Source of the DNA: Nonomuraea dietziae
GTDB lineage: Bacteria; Actinomycetota; Actinomycetes; Streptosporangiales; Streptosporangiaceae
Assembly (NCBI RefSeq): GCF_014195505.1
Contig: NZ_JACIBV010000001.1
Span: forward strand, 6,200,001-6,264,000
Direction of reading: 5' to 3'
Length of the DNA: 64,000 nt
The notes below the pieces were generated by a model that saw only the letters and a program-made list of their open reading frames with translations, was not told the origin of the DNA and ran no database searches. Position numbers and translations under genes: made by a program. How positions within the stretch are numbered: position 1 is the stretch's first letter; the number at the start of each line of letters is the position of its first letter. This document shows, one piece after another, positions 25,617-34,218 of the stretch.

Positions 25617-26579
25617 ATGCGCGTGTTGGTGACCGGTGCGTCGGGCTTCGTTGGTTCGCATGCGGTCACCGCTTTGCGTCAGACGGGTCATGAATGCCTT
25701 CTCCTGGTGAGGAACCCGGAGAAGGCGCGGAAGATCTTCAAGGTGCCCGGTGTCCTCTACGAGGCCGACATCAGGGACGCCGACGCCGTACGCAAGGCGT
25801 TGGAGCAGTGTGACGCGGTCCTGCACACCGCCGCCGACATGGGCGTCACGGGACGTGACGTGGACCTGGGCGGCGCCAACGTGCGCGGGCTGAAGAACGT
25901 GCTGGCGCAGGCCGTGGATCTGGGCCTCGACCCGGTCGTGCACGTCTCCAGCGTCGCGGTGTTCGTGCCGCCGAGCGAGCCGGTGCTCACGGTGGACAGC
26001 CCGCTGGCCAGACCGCGCGGCGCCTACGGCCAGACCAAGCTGTACGGCGAGCGCTACGCCAGAGACCTCGACGGCGTGACGATCGTCTATCCCGGCGGCG
26101 TCATCGGCCCTGACCAGCCCACGCTCGACACCCTCAACGAGGGTTTCAGGGCGGGGCTGCGGCAGGGCTGGCCGATCGTGCCCGGCGGGGTGAGCGTGCT
26201 CGACGTGCGCGACCTGGCCATGGCGCTGGCCAGGTGCTTCAGGCCCGGCCAGGGCGCCCGCAGGTACATGCTCGGGGGGCATTACCTGACCTGGGAGCGG
26301 GTGGCGGCGGTCTGCGAGGAGGTCACGGGGCGCCGGGTCAGGCGGCTGAGGATGCCCGGTGGGCTGCTGAGGGCGGCGGGCTCGAGCCTCGACCTGCTGA
26401 AGCGCGTGGCCCCCATCGACCACCCGTTGACTCGCGACGCCGCCGACCTCATGCTCACCCTGGTGCCGACCGACGACACCCGCACGCTCCAGGAGCTGGG
26501 GCTGACACTCAGACCCGTGGAGGAGAGCGTGGCGGACACCGTGCGCTGGCTCGTCGCTGAAGGACACTTGACCTCATGA
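25617..26579 (+). CDS. NAD-dependent epimerase/dehydratase (extended SDR)
   Basis: The 320-residue protein begins MRVLVTGASGFVGSHAVTAL, with the GxxGxxG nucleotide-binding motif at residues 7-13, and contains the catalytic Tyr-x-x-x-Lys in AYGQTKLYGERYA plus the upstream serines VVHVSSVAVF. It is an extended short-chain dehydrogenase of the atypical group that also includes 3-beta-hydroxysteroid dehydrogenase-like and dihydroflavonol reductase-like enzymes. The substrate is unknown. Its last four bases (ATGA) overlap the start of lhgO, so the two are translated together; a shared pathway is possible but not shown. Confidence 0.87.
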   Translation: MRVLVTGASGFVGSHAVTALRQTGHECLLLVRNPEKARKIFKVPGVLYEADIRDADAVRKALEQCDAVLHTAADMGVTGRDVDLGGANVRGLKNVLAQAVDLGLDPVVHVSSVAVFVPPSEPVLTVDSPLARPRGAYGQTKLYGERYARDLDGVTIVYPGGVIGPDQPTLDTLNEGFRAGLRQGWPIVPGGVSVLDVRDLAMALARCFRPGQGARRYMLGGHYLTWERVAAVCEEVTGRRVRRLRMPGGLLRAAGSSLDLLKRVAPIDHPLTRDAADLMLTLVPTDDTRTLQELGLTLRPVEESVADTVRWLVAEGHLTS

Positions 26580-27730
26580 CAGAGCGGATCGGCGTCATCG
26601 GAGCGGGCATCATCGGCCTGGCCGTCGCCAGGGAGCTCGCGCGCGGCAGGGGCGCCGAGGTGACCGTGTTCGAGGGCGAGAACAGGGTCGGGGCGCACCA
26701 GACGGGCCACAACAGCGGCGTCGTCCACGCCGGCATCTATTACCAGCCAGGCTCGCTCAAGGCGACGCTGTGCAGGGAGGGCGCGGCGCTGCTGAGGGCC
26801 TACTGCGCCGAGCACCGCCTGCCGTACGAGGAGGTGGGCAAGCTGGTGGTGGCCTCCACCGGCGCCGAGCGGCCCGCCCTTCGCGCGCTGGCCGAGCGGG
26901 CCAGGGCCAACGGCGTGCCGGACATCGCCGAGCTCGACGCGCTCGGCCTGCGCGAGATCGAGCCGCACGCGGTCGGCGTCGCCGCCGTCCACTCGCCGCA
27001 CACCGCGATCACCGACTTCCCCGCCGTCGCCCGCAGGCTGGCGCAGGACGTCGCGGAGCTGGGCGGGTCGGTACGGCTCGGCCAGCGGGTCAGGGCGCTG
27101 CGCGAGAGCGCCACCCAGGTGGAGGTGCTGGCGGGGCGCAGGAAGTTCGCCTTCGACGCCGTCGTGGCCTGCGCGGGGCTCGGCACCGACGCGGTCGCGA
27201 AGATGGCGGGCCACCCGGGCCAGGTGCGGATCGTCCCCTTCAAGGGCGAGTACTACGCCCTCGCGGGGTCGGCCAAGGACCTGGTGCGCGGCCTGATCTA
27301 CCCGGTGCCCGACCCCCGCTACCCGTTCCTCGGCATCCACCTCACCCGCAGGATCGACGGCGAGGTGTTGGTCGGACCCAACGCGGTGCTCGGTGACGTG
27401 CGCGCGTTACTCACCTGGCCCGGCACCCGCCGCCTGGCCGTCAAGCACTGGCGCACCGGGCTCGCCGAGCTGTACGGCTCGGCCGTCAAGGGCGCGTTCG
27501 TCCGCGCGGCCAGGCGCTACGTCCCCGCCATCGCAGGAAGCGACCTGGAGCGAACCGAAGGAGGGGTTCGCGCCCAGGCGGTCTCGCGCGACGGCGGCAT
27601 GGTCGACGACTTCGTGGTCGACGTCCACGGGCGCGTCGCGCTCGTGCGCAACGCCCCCTCGCCCGCCGCCACCTCCAGCCTCGCGATCGCAAGGCATATC
27701 GCGGGGATTGTCCCAGCACTCGCCCGTTAA
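26576..27730 (+). CDS. lhgO: L-2-hydroxyglutarate oxidase
   Basis: This FAD-dependent DAO-family protein (384 residues) starts RIGVIGAGIIGLAVARELAR with the dinucleotide fold and has the family hallmark HNSGVVHAGIYYQPGSLKA, followed by CREGAALLRAYC. Further on VRIVPFKGEYYAL and YPVPDPRYPFLGIHLTR are diagnostic of LhgO. The enzyme oxidises L-2-hydroxyglutarate to 2-oxoglutarate, passing electrons to the respiratory chain or oxygen, and removes this metabolic by-product. It overlaps the preceding epimerase gene by 4 nt. The following response-regulator gene starts 14 nt later and probably has its own promoter. Confidence 0.92.
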   Translation: MTERIGVIGAGIIGLAVARELARGRGAEVTVFEGENRVGAHQTGHNSGVVHAGIYYQPGSLKATLCREGAALLRAYCAEHRLPYEEVGKLVVASTGAERPALRALAERARANGVPDIAELDALGLREIEPHAVGVAAVHSPHTAITDFPAVARRLAQDVAELGGSVRLGQRVRALRESATQVEVLAGRRKFAFDAVVACAGLGTDAVAKMAGHPGQVRIVPFKGEYYALAGSAKDLVRGLIYPVPDPRYPFLGIHLTRRIDGEVLVGPNAVLGDVRALLTWPGTRRLAVKHWRTGLAELYGSAVKGAFVRAARRYVPAIAGSDLERTEGGVRAQAVSRDGGMVDDFVVDVHGRVALVRNAPSPAATSSLAIARHIAGIVPALAR

Positions 27731-27744
27731 GGGCATTCTTAGAT

Positions 27745-28458
27745 GTGATGGCCACTATGGACGCCGTGGAAGCACGCCTGCTGATCGTCGAGGACGAGCC
27801 GAACATCCTCGAGCTACTCGCCGCGAGCCTGAGGTTCGCGGGTTTCGACGTGTCGACCGCCAAGAACGGTCTCGATGCGGTCAGTGCCGTCCAGCGGCAC
27901 AGGCCCGACCTCGTCGTGCTCGACGTGATGCTGCCCGACCTCGACGGGTTCGAGGTCGTGCGCAGGCTGCGCAGCAGCGGGCAGGGCACCCCCGTGGTGT
28001 TCCTCACCGCCCGTGACGAGACCGAGGACAAGATCAGAGGGCTGACGATCGGCGGCGACGACTACGTCACCAAGCCGTTCAGCCTGGAGGAGGTCGTGGC
28101 GCGGATCCGCGCGGTGCTCCGCCGTACCTCGGGCGATCCGCAGGCGCCGCCGCCGCGGCTCACCTTCGCCGACATCGAGCTCGACGAGGAGAGCCACGAG
28201 GTCTGGAGGGGCGGCAGGCCGGTCTCGCTGTCGCCGACCGAGTTCAAGCTGCTGCGCTACCTCATGGCCAACTCCGGCAGGGTGCTGTCCAAGCCGCAGA
28301 TCCTCGACCACGTCTGGGACTACGACTTCAGGGGCGAGGTGGGCATCGTCGAGTCGTACGTGTCGGTGCTCCGCCGCAAGATCGACAACAGGGAACCGCG
28401 TCTCATCCACACCCTGCGCGGTGTGGGATACGTGCTGCGCAGCCCTCCCGAGTCATGA
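27745..28458 (+). CDS. OmpR/PhoB-type response regulator (first of a pair)
   Basis: The 237-residue protein has a receiver domain with the acidic pair in IVEDEPN, the phosphorylated Asp60 in LVVLDVMLPDLDGFEV, Thr in VFLTARD and Lys in DYVTKPFSLEEV. A winged-helix domain follows (LSPTEFKLLRYLMANSGRVL ... IVESYVSVLRRKID ... LIHTLRGVGYVLRS). It overlaps the histidine kinase gene by 4 nt, so the two form a cognate pair close to the mycobacterial MprA/TrcR types. The GTG at 27745 and the ATGs at 27748 and 27757 are all possible starts; no ribosome site separates them. Confidence 0.92.
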   Translation: MMATMDAVEARLLIVEDEPNILELLAASLRFAGFDVSTAKNGLDAVSAVQRHRPDLVVLDVMLPDLDGFEVVRRLRSSGQGTPVVFLTARDETEDKIRGLTIGGDDYVTKPFSLEEVVARIRAVLRRTSGDPQAPPPRLTFADIELDEESHEVWRGGRPVSLSPTEFKLLRYLMANSGRVLSKPQILDHVWDYDFRGEVGIVESYVSVLRRKIDNREPRLIHTLRGVGYVLRSPPES

Positions 28459-29828
28459 CGCTCAGGATCAAGCTCATCGCCGCGACGCTGGCGCTGCTGG
28501 CGTTCGGTTTCACCTTCATCGGCGTGCTGAGCGTCTCGGTGCTGCACAACTACCTCATCGACAGGGTGGACACCCAGATCTCGGTGGTGGCCACCAGGGC
28601 GCTGATCCGCATCCAGCACAAGGGCTCGCCAGGCCTGAAGAATCTCGTCCTGGAGCCCGACGCGATCATCAGAGCCGGCGGGCCATGGCTCAGCGGGCTC
28701 GACGCCGACAACAGGCCCAGGCCTGTCGTGCCCGATCCGCCTCCCGCTGTCGCCACGACCGTCCCGGCCGTCTCCGGTGACGGCGAGTGGCGGGTCCAGC
28801 TGGTGCGCGGCCCGCAGAGCGGCAGCGTGCTGGTCGCCGTGGACCTCGACGAGGTCACCCAGATCACCCGCAGGCTGGCGCTCATCGAGCTGCTCGGCGG
28901 CGGCGGCATCCTGCTGATCCTCGCCGTCGTGGGCGTCTCCGCGGTGCGCGGCAGCATGCGCCCGCTCGCCGAGATCGAGCGTACGGCCGAGGCCATCGCG
29001 GGCGGCGAGCTGGGCAGAAGGGTGCCGGACGGCGACCCGCACACCGAGGTGGGACGCCTGGCCCGCGCGCTCAACGGCATGCTGGCCCAGATCGAGTCGG
29101 CCTTCGCCGCGAGGACCGCCTCGGAGAACGCCGCGAGCAGGTCGGAGGAGCGGATGCGGCGCTTCGTCGCCGACGCCGCCCACGAGCTGCGCACCCCGCT
29201 GACGACCATCAAGGGTTTCGCGGAGTACGCCAGGCAGAACCCCGACGCCGACCCCGCCGAGATGCTGCACCGCGTCGAGCGCGCCGCGGGCCGGATGAGC
29301 CTGCTGGTCGACGACCTGCTGCTGCTCGCGAGGGTCGACCAGCAGCGCCCGCTGCAGATGCGGCCCGTGGACATGCTGGCGCTGGCCGCCGACGCCGTCC
29401 ACGACGCCCGCATCCTGGCCCCCGACAGGGGCATCTCGCTGGAGGTCGTCGGCGGCGCCGCCCTGATCGTCTCGGGCGACGAGGTACGGCTGCGCCAGGT
29501 CATCGGCAACCTCATGTCCAACGCGCTCACCCACACCCCGGGCGACACCCCCGTCACGATCAGGGTCGGAGCCTCGGGCGAGACCGCCTTCCTCGAAGTG
29601 GTCGACAAGGGGCCGGGGCTGACGCCCGAGCAGGCCGAGCGGGTCTTCGAGCGCTTCTACCGCGCCGACTCCGCCCGCGCCCGCCGCTCGGAGGACGACA
29701 GGGGCAGCGGCCTGGGCCTGGCCATCGTCGAGGCGCTGGTGCGGGCGCACGGCGGCAGCGTGGTCGTCGACAGCGTGCCCGGCGAGGGCAGCGTCTTCCG
29801 CGTCGAACTCCCACTCGCCCCTGAGTAA
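28455..29828 (+). CDS. Membrane sensor histidine kinase
   Basis: The 457-residue protein has a first membrane helix (about residues 6-28), an extracytoplasmic sensor of roughly 115 residues (VDTQISVVATRALIR ... VSGDGEWRVQLVRGP), a second helix (about 146-168) and a HAMP linker. The phospho-acceptor histidine is in DAAHELRTPLTTIKGF (near residue 242). The ATPase domain shows NLMSNALTHTP, DKGPGLTPEQ, FERFYR and GSGLGLAIVEALV. It should phosphorylate the regulator upstream, with which it overlaps. The order regulator-kinase-regulator is notable, since the second regulator follows 42 nt later. The signal sensed is unknown. Confidence 0.92.
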   Translation: MTLRIKLIAATLALLAFGFTFIGVLSVSVLHNYLIDRVDTQISVVATRALIRIQHKGSPGLKNLVLEPDAIIRAGGPWLSGLDADNRPRPVVPDPPPAVATTVPAVSGDGEWRVQLVRGPQSGSVLVAVDLDEVTQITRRLALIELLGGGGILLILAVVGVSAVRGSMRPLAEIERTAEAIAGGELGRRVPDGDPHTEVGRLARALNGMLAQIESAFAARTASENAASRSEERMRRFVADAAHELRTPLTTIKGFAEYARQNPDADPAEMLHRVERAAGRMSLLVDDLLLLARVDQQRPLQMRPVDMLALAADAVHDARILAPDRGISLEVVGGAALIVSGDEVRLRQVIGNLMSNALTHTPGDTPVTIRVGASGETAFLEVVDKGPGLTPEQAERVFERFYRADSARARRSEDDRGSGLGLAIVEALVRAHGGSVVVDSVPGEGSVFRVELPLAPE

Positions 29829-29832
29829 GCCT

Positions 29833-29848
29833 TCAGCTTTCTCTCAGC
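29833..29848 (+). promoter_or_regulatory. TCAGC direct repeat, candidate response-regulator box
   Basis: TCAGC occurs at 29833-29837 and 29844-29848, exactly 11 bp apart, in CTTCAGCTTTCTCTCAGCC. One-turn spaced direct repeats are the usual target of OmpR-type dimers. It lies between the kinase stop and the second regulator and could link the two. Confidence 0.4.
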
Positions 29849-29866
29849 CTCCTCGGGCACCCTGGC

Positions 29867-29882
29867 AGGTGTGAACACACCT
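29867..29882. promoter_or_regulatory. 16-bp palindrome over the start codon of the second response regulator
   Basis: AGGTGTGAACACACCT has perfect 7-bp arms around AA; the GTG start at 29871 is inside it. The left arm carries AGGTG, the only ribosome-site-like bases. It could be an operator or an RNA hairpin that limits translation. Confidence 0.45.
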
Positions 29883-30551
29883 GAGGCGCTGATCCTGGTG
29901 GTGGACGACGAGCCGAGCATCCGCGACCTGCTCTCCGCCAGCCTGCGCTTCTCCGGCTTCGAGGTGCTGACCGCGGCCGACGGCCTGGAGGCCGTGGAGA
30001 TCGCCGAGCGGGTCAAGCCCGATCTCGTGGTGCTCGACGTGATGCTGCCCGACCTGGACGGGTTCGAGGTGGCCAGGCGGCTGGACGCGCCCGTGCTGTT
30101 CCTGACCGCGCGCGACGCCGCCGACGACAAGCTGACGGGGCTCGGGCTCGGCTACGACTACGTGACCAAGCCGTTCAGCCTGGAGGAGGTGCTGGCCAGG
30201 GTGCAGGCGGTGCTTCGCCGTACGCGGGGGGAGTCGGGCGGCGGCGCCCGGCTGCAGGTGGCCGATCTCGTGCTGGACGAGGCCGAGCGCGAGGTGTGGC
30301 GCGGCGAGCGGCAGGTGCACCTGTCGCCGACGGAGTACAAGCTGCTGCACTACTTCATGGCCAACGCGGGACGGGTGCTGTCCAAGGCGCAGATCCTCGA
30401 CCACGTCTGGAACTACGACTTCGGCGGCGACGCGGGCGTGGTCGAGTCGTACGTGTCGTACCTGCGTCGCAAGGTGGACGACGTGGAGCCGCGACTCATC
30501 CACACGCTCCGCAGCGTCGGCTACGTGCTCAGGGAGCCACCACCCGACTAG
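29871..30551 (+). CDS. OmpR-type response regulator, shortened receiver (second of a pair)
   Basis: The 226-residue protein closely resembles the regulator at 27745. It keeps the acidic pair (VVDDEPS), Asp56 in VVLDVMLPDLDGFEV, the Thr of LFLTARD and the Lys of YVTKPFSLEEV, and a full winged helix (LSPTEYKLLHYFMANAGRVL). However, it is about four residues shorter after ARRLD, where the first regulator has RRLRSSGQGTP. It also reads GLGYDYVTKPF instead of the normal GGDDYVTKPF. These lie near the alpha4 signalling face, so dimerisation or phosphorylation may be altered. No second kinase follows. It may be a duplicate that shares the upstream kinase or acts independently. Confidence 0.88.
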   Translation: MNTPEALILVVDDEPSIRDLLSASLRFSGFEVLTAADGLEAVEIAERVKPDLVVLDVMLPDLDGFEVARRLDAPVLFLTARDAADDKLTGLGLGYDYVTKPFSLEEVLARVQAVLRRTRGESGGGARLQVADLVLDEAEREVWRGERQVHLSPTEYKLLHYFMANAGRVLSKAQILDHVWNYDFGGDAGVVESYVSYLRRKVDDVEPRLIHTLRSVGYVLREPPPD

Positions 30552-30552
30552 C

Positions 30553-32436
30553 GTGGAGGTTATGGACCTCCTCGAGGCATTGCGGTCACTGCGGCGCCTG
30601 CTCTCGGCCGATCTGTTCCCGTTGGCCATCGGTGATGTGGAGGCCGACAGGCGCGCGCTGACCGAGTTGACGGGGCAGCTGGACGACTACCTGCTACCAC
30701 GGTTGCTGACGCTCGACGCCCCGCTGCTCGCGGTGGTGGGAGGATCGACGGGCGCGGGCAAGTCGACGCTGGTCAACTCCCTGGTCGGGGCCGACGTCTC
30801 CGAGCCGGGTGTGCTGCGGCCCACCACGCTGGCGCCGACGCTGGCGGTCAGCCCTGACGACACCGCGTGGTTCATGTCGCTCGAGGTGCTGCCCGGGCTG
30901 CCCCGCGTGACGGGGTCGTCGGGCGATCCCGGGACGCTGCGCGTGGTGCCCGTGCCCACGCTGGCTCCCGGGCTGGCGCTGCTGGACGCGCCCGACATCG
31001 ACTCGGTCGTGACCGCCAACAGGACTCTCGCGACGCAGCTGCTGGCCGCCGCCGACCTGTGGCTGTTCGTCACCACCGCCGCCCGTTACGCCGACGAGGT
31101 GCCGTGGAGCTTCCTGCGCTCGGCCAGAGAGAGGAGCGCGGCGCTCGCGATCATCCTGGACAGGGTGCCGCCCGACGCCGTCGATCCGGTCTCCGCCGAC
31201 CTCAGGCGGCTGCTCGAGGAGAACGGGCTGGCGGGCACGCCGCTGTTCACCGTGCCCGAGGCGGTGCTCCTGAGCGAGAACGGCAGGCTTCCCGAAGGCT
31301 CGGTGGAGCCGATCGTCTCCTGGCTGGCCGGTCTCGCCGCCTCCTCGCAGGCCCGCGCCGACGTCGTCAGGCAGACGCTCGCCGGGGCGCTCGACAGCCT
31401 GGCGACCAGGGTGCCCGCCCTGGCCACGGCCGTCGAACGGCAGCGGGAGGGCGCCGACAGGCTGGCCGAGATCGTCTCCTCCGCCTACTCGGGCGGGATG
31501 GCCACCTTCGACGAGGGCATGCGCGACGGGTCGCTGCTGCGCGGCGAGGTGATGGCCAGGTGGCAGGACTTCATCGGCACGGGCGACCTCATGCGGTCGC
31601 TGGAGTCGCGCGTCGGCTGGCTGCGCGACCGGGTCTCCGCGCTGTTCACCGGACGGCAGGCGCCCCAGGCCAGGCTGCGGGTCGCGCTTGAGAGCGGCGT
31701 CGCCTCGCTGATCAGAGGGGCGGCCGACGGAGCGGCGGAGCGGGCGCTCGAGGGCTGGAGCGCCGCGCCCGGCGGCCGCGACCTGCTGGAGCGGGCGGGG
31801 GCGGTGCGGGCCGCCAAGCTCGGCAGGGCCTCGTCGGGGCTCGACTACGACGACGTGGTGAGGGGCTGGCAGGCCTACGTCCTCGACCTGGTCAGGCAGG
31901 AGGGCGCGTCGCGGCGCACCACGGCTCGCGTGGCCTCCTTCGGGGTCAACGGGGCGGGGCTGCTGCTCATGCTGGCGGTCTTCGCCTCCACCGGAGGGCT
32001 GACGGGCATCGAGGTGGGCATCGCGGGCGGCACGTCGGTGCTGTCGCAGAAGGTGCTGGAGGCGATCTTCGGTGACCAGGCGGTGCGCACGCTGACCGCC
32101 ATGGCCAGGGACGATCTGCGGGCCAGGGTGAAGGGGCTGCTCGACGAGGAGGCGGCCAGGTTCACCGAACTGCTGGAAGGGGTCTCGGTGTCGGCCGACA
32201 CGGCTGCCGCGCTGCTGGCGGCGGAGCGGGCGGTGCGCGACCACCAGAGCGAGCTGCCGGGCGGCGAACGACCGGAGGCCGGCTCGCCCGAGCCACCCCG
32301 GAGAACCGAGGCCGGCTCGCCCGAGCCACCTCCGAGAACCGCTCCGGCGGAGTCGCCCCCTGGAACGGCTCCGGCGGAGCCGCCCCCGAGGGTCGCTCCT
32401 GCCGATGACGTCTCCGGCGTGAGGGAGGGCGAGTGA
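30553..32436 (+). CDS. Dynamin-like GTPase, first of a coupled pair
   Basis: The protein has 627 residues. The P-loop GGSTGAGKSTLVNSLVG is near residue 63, switch I has RPTTLAP, and the G3-like motif is LALLDAPDIDSV. The usual TKxD is replaced by IILDRVP, so base recognition may differ. A long helical part follows with an amphipathic/hydrophobic segment (GAGLLLMLAVFASTGGLTGI), then MARDDLRARVKGLLDEEAAR. A Pro-rich tail with repeated AGSPEPP and APAE units ends the protein. The GTG at 30553 or the ATG at 30562 could start it; GGAGG lies between. The 4-nt overlap (GTGA) with the next GTPase suggests that both act together on membranes. Confidence 0.82.
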   Translation: MEVMDLLEALRSLRRLLSADLFPLAIGDVEADRRALTELTGQLDDYLLPRLLTLDAPLLAVVGGSTGAGKSTLVNSLVGADVSEPGVLRPTTLAPTLAVSPDDTAWFMSLEVLPGLPRVTGSSGDPGTLRVVPVPTLAPGLALLDAPDIDSVVTANRTLATQLLAAADLWLFVTTAARYADEVPWSFLRSARERSAALAIILDRVPPDAVDPVSADLRRLLEENGLAGTPLFTVPEAVLLSENGRLPEGSVEPIVSWLAGLAASSQARADVVRQTLAGALDSLATRVPALATAVERQREGADRLAEIVSSAYSGGMATFDEGMRDGSLLRGEVMARWQDFIGTGDLMRSLESRVGWLRDRVSALFTGRQAPQARLRVALESGVASLIRGAADGAAERALEGWSAAPGGRDLLERAGAVRAAKLGRASSGLDYDDVVRGWQAYVLDLVRQEGASRRTTARVASFGVNGAGLLLMLAVFASTGGLTGIEVGIAGGTSVLSQKVLEAIFGDQAVRTLTAMARDDLRARVKGLLDEEAARFTELLEGVSVSADTAAALLAAERAVRDHQSELPGGERPEAGSPEPPRRTEAGSPEPPPRTAPAESPPGTAPAEPPPRVAPADDVSGVREGE

Positions 32437-34028
32437 AGCTGCTGCGGCGCAAGGAAGGCCCCTCGCTGGACGACCGGCTGACGGCCCTGCTGGAAGCGGC
32501 CAGGCTGGCCGAGGGCAGGCTCCCTCAGGAGCTCGTGGCACAGGCGAGGGAGGTGTCCGAGCGGGCTGGCGAACGGCGCAGCCTCTCGGTCGACCACACG
32601 GTGGCCGCGCTCGCGGGCGCCACGGGCAGCGGCAAGTCGTCGCTGTTCAACGCCCTGGCAGGGCGCGACCTGGCCGCCGTGGGCGTCACCAGGCCGACCA
32701 CCTCGACGGCCCAGGCCGCGCTGTGGGATGGCGAGGGCGCAGGGGCGCTGCTGACCTGGCTCGACGTGCCGCACCGCCACGAGGTGGAGGCGGAAGGCGA
32801 CCTGCCGGGCCTCGTGCTGCTCGATCTGCCCGACCACGACTCGATCGAGCTGACCCACCGCCTGGAGGTGGACCGGCTGGTGGAGCTGGTCGACCTCCTG
32901 GTGTGGGTGGTGGACCCGCAGAAGTACGCCGATGCCGCGCTGCACGAGCGTTACCTGCGCCCGCTGTCGCGCCACAGCGAGGTGATGGTGGTGGTGCTGA
33001 ACCAGATCGACCGCCTCTCCGCGACCCAGGCCGAACGCTGCCTGGCCGACCTGCGCCGCCTTCTTGAGGAGGACGGCCTTGCCGGAGTTCCCGTGCTGGG
33101 CGCCTCGGCGCGCACGGGCAAGGGCCTGCCAGAGCTGCGCGGCCTGCTGGAGGAGCGCGTCTCCCGGCGCAGGTCGTGGGCCGAACGCCTGTCGGCCGAC
33201 GTCTCCACCGCCGCCGCTCGCCTCTCGACAGCCGGCGACGAGGCCGTCTCCGTCGGCACACCCGACGGCGGACGGCTCACGCGGGCGCTGTCCGAGGCCG
33301 CGGGCGTGCCGCTGGTGGTGGAAGCGGTCGCGAAGGCGCACACGCACAGGGCGGTGGCCGCGACCGGCTGGCCGATGACGAGGTGGATGCGCAAGTTCAG
33401 GCCCGATCCGCTGCGCAGGCTCGGCATCGGCTCGGGTGCGCGCGGCGAGATCGTGGGCAGGACCTCCGTGCCCCAGCCCTCCGCCGTGCAGAAGGCGCGG
33501 ATGGAGACGGCGATCAGGGACGTCGGCGAGGCGGCCGCGCGCGACCTGCCGGAGCCGTGGGCGGCGGCCGTACGGCATGCGGCCCGCTCCCACGACGACG
33601 ACCTGGCAGGGGCGCTCGACAGGGTGGTGGCCACGAAGTCGGCCGGCGCCGCGCGAAGGCCACGATGGTGGGCCGTGATCGGCGGGCTGCAGTGGATGGT
33701 GTTCGCGGCGACGGTGCTCGGCGCGGTCTGGCTCAGCGTGCTGTTCGTCCTGACCTACCTGCGGCTGCCCGATCCGCCGCTGCCCACGGTGGTGGAGGTG
33801 CCGTGGCCGACCGTGCTGCTGATCGGCGGGGCGGTCGCAGGGGTGCTGATCGCGCTGCTCTCGAGGATCGCCGCGTGGGCGGGCGGGCGCCGCAGGGCGA
33901 GGAAGGTGGCCAAGGCGTTGAGGGAGGGGGTCGGCGAGGTCGGCGGCCGGCTGGTGCTCGGGCCCGTGTCCGAGGAGCTCGACAGGTACCGGAGCTTCAC
34001 CGAGGCGCTGGGTGTCGCCCGCTCATGA
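32433..34028 (+). CDS. Dynamin-like/YfjP-type GTPase with C-terminal membrane anchor, second of a coupled pair
   Basis: The 531-residue protein shows complete G motifs: GATGSGKSSLFNALAG (G1, near residue 62), RPTTSTAQAA (G2), LLDLPDHDS (G3), VVLNQIDRL (G4) and ASARTGKG (G5). Helical regions follow, then a membrane region with two long hydrophobic stretches (about 410-440 and 458-482). It ends in a basic helix and a short tail. Such pairs of partner GTPases with one membrane-anchored member are typical of bacterial dynamin-like systems (for example IniA/IniC in mycobacteria), which remodel or protect membranes. It is translationally coupled to the gene before. Confidence 0.86.
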   Translation: MKLLRRKEGPSLDDRLTALLEAARLAEGRLPQELVAQAREVSERAGERRSLSVDHTVAALAGATGSGKSSLFNALAGRDLAAVGVTRPTTSTAQAALWDGEGAGALLTWLDVPHRHEVEAEGDLPGLVLLDLPDHDSIELTHRLEVDRLVELVDLLVWVVDPQKYADAALHERYLRPLSRHSEVMVVVLNQIDRLSATQAERCLADLRRLLEEDGLAGVPVLGASARTGKGLPELRGLLEERVSRRRSWAERLSADVSTAAARLSTAGDEAVSVGTPDGGRLTRALSEAAGVPLVVEAVAKAHTHRAVAATGWPMTRWMRKFRPDPLRRLGIGSGARGEIVGRTSVPQPSAVQKARMETAIRDVGEAAARDLPEPWAAAVRHAARSHDDDLAGALDRVVATKSAGAARRPRWWAVIGGLQWMVFAATVLGAVWLSVLFVLTYLRLPDPPLPTVVEVPWPTVLLIGGAVAGVLIALLSRIAAWAGGRRRARKVAKALREGVGEVGGRLVLGPVSEELDRYRSFTEALGVARS

Positions 34029-34038
34029 GGGGACCCAC

Positions 34039-34204
34039 GGTGTCGCGCGCCTCGGTGATGACCTGGTCGAGACGTCACGCGAGCGCACCGGATCCCTGAT
34101 CACGCGGTCGATGCGCTCACGCTCGACGAGCAGGTCTACAGCGACCATCCGGCCTTCCGCCTGACCGCCGAGCATCTCGGCCACGCCGCGGAGTGCGAGA
34201 GGTG
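34039..34204 (+). pseudogene. Possible remnant of a small gene
   Basis: The 190-nt gap between the second GTPase and the LysR gene is not random. One frame reads DDLVETSRERTGSLI and the next frame reads DHAVDALTLDEQVYSDHPAF, then RLTAEHLGHAAECER and a TGA at 34204. Joined by a single frameshift near 34100 they give a plausible short acidic protein. There is no intact start or ribosome site. I cannot name a family. Confidence 0.25.
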
Positions 34205-34218
34205 ACGCCCTGGGCGGC

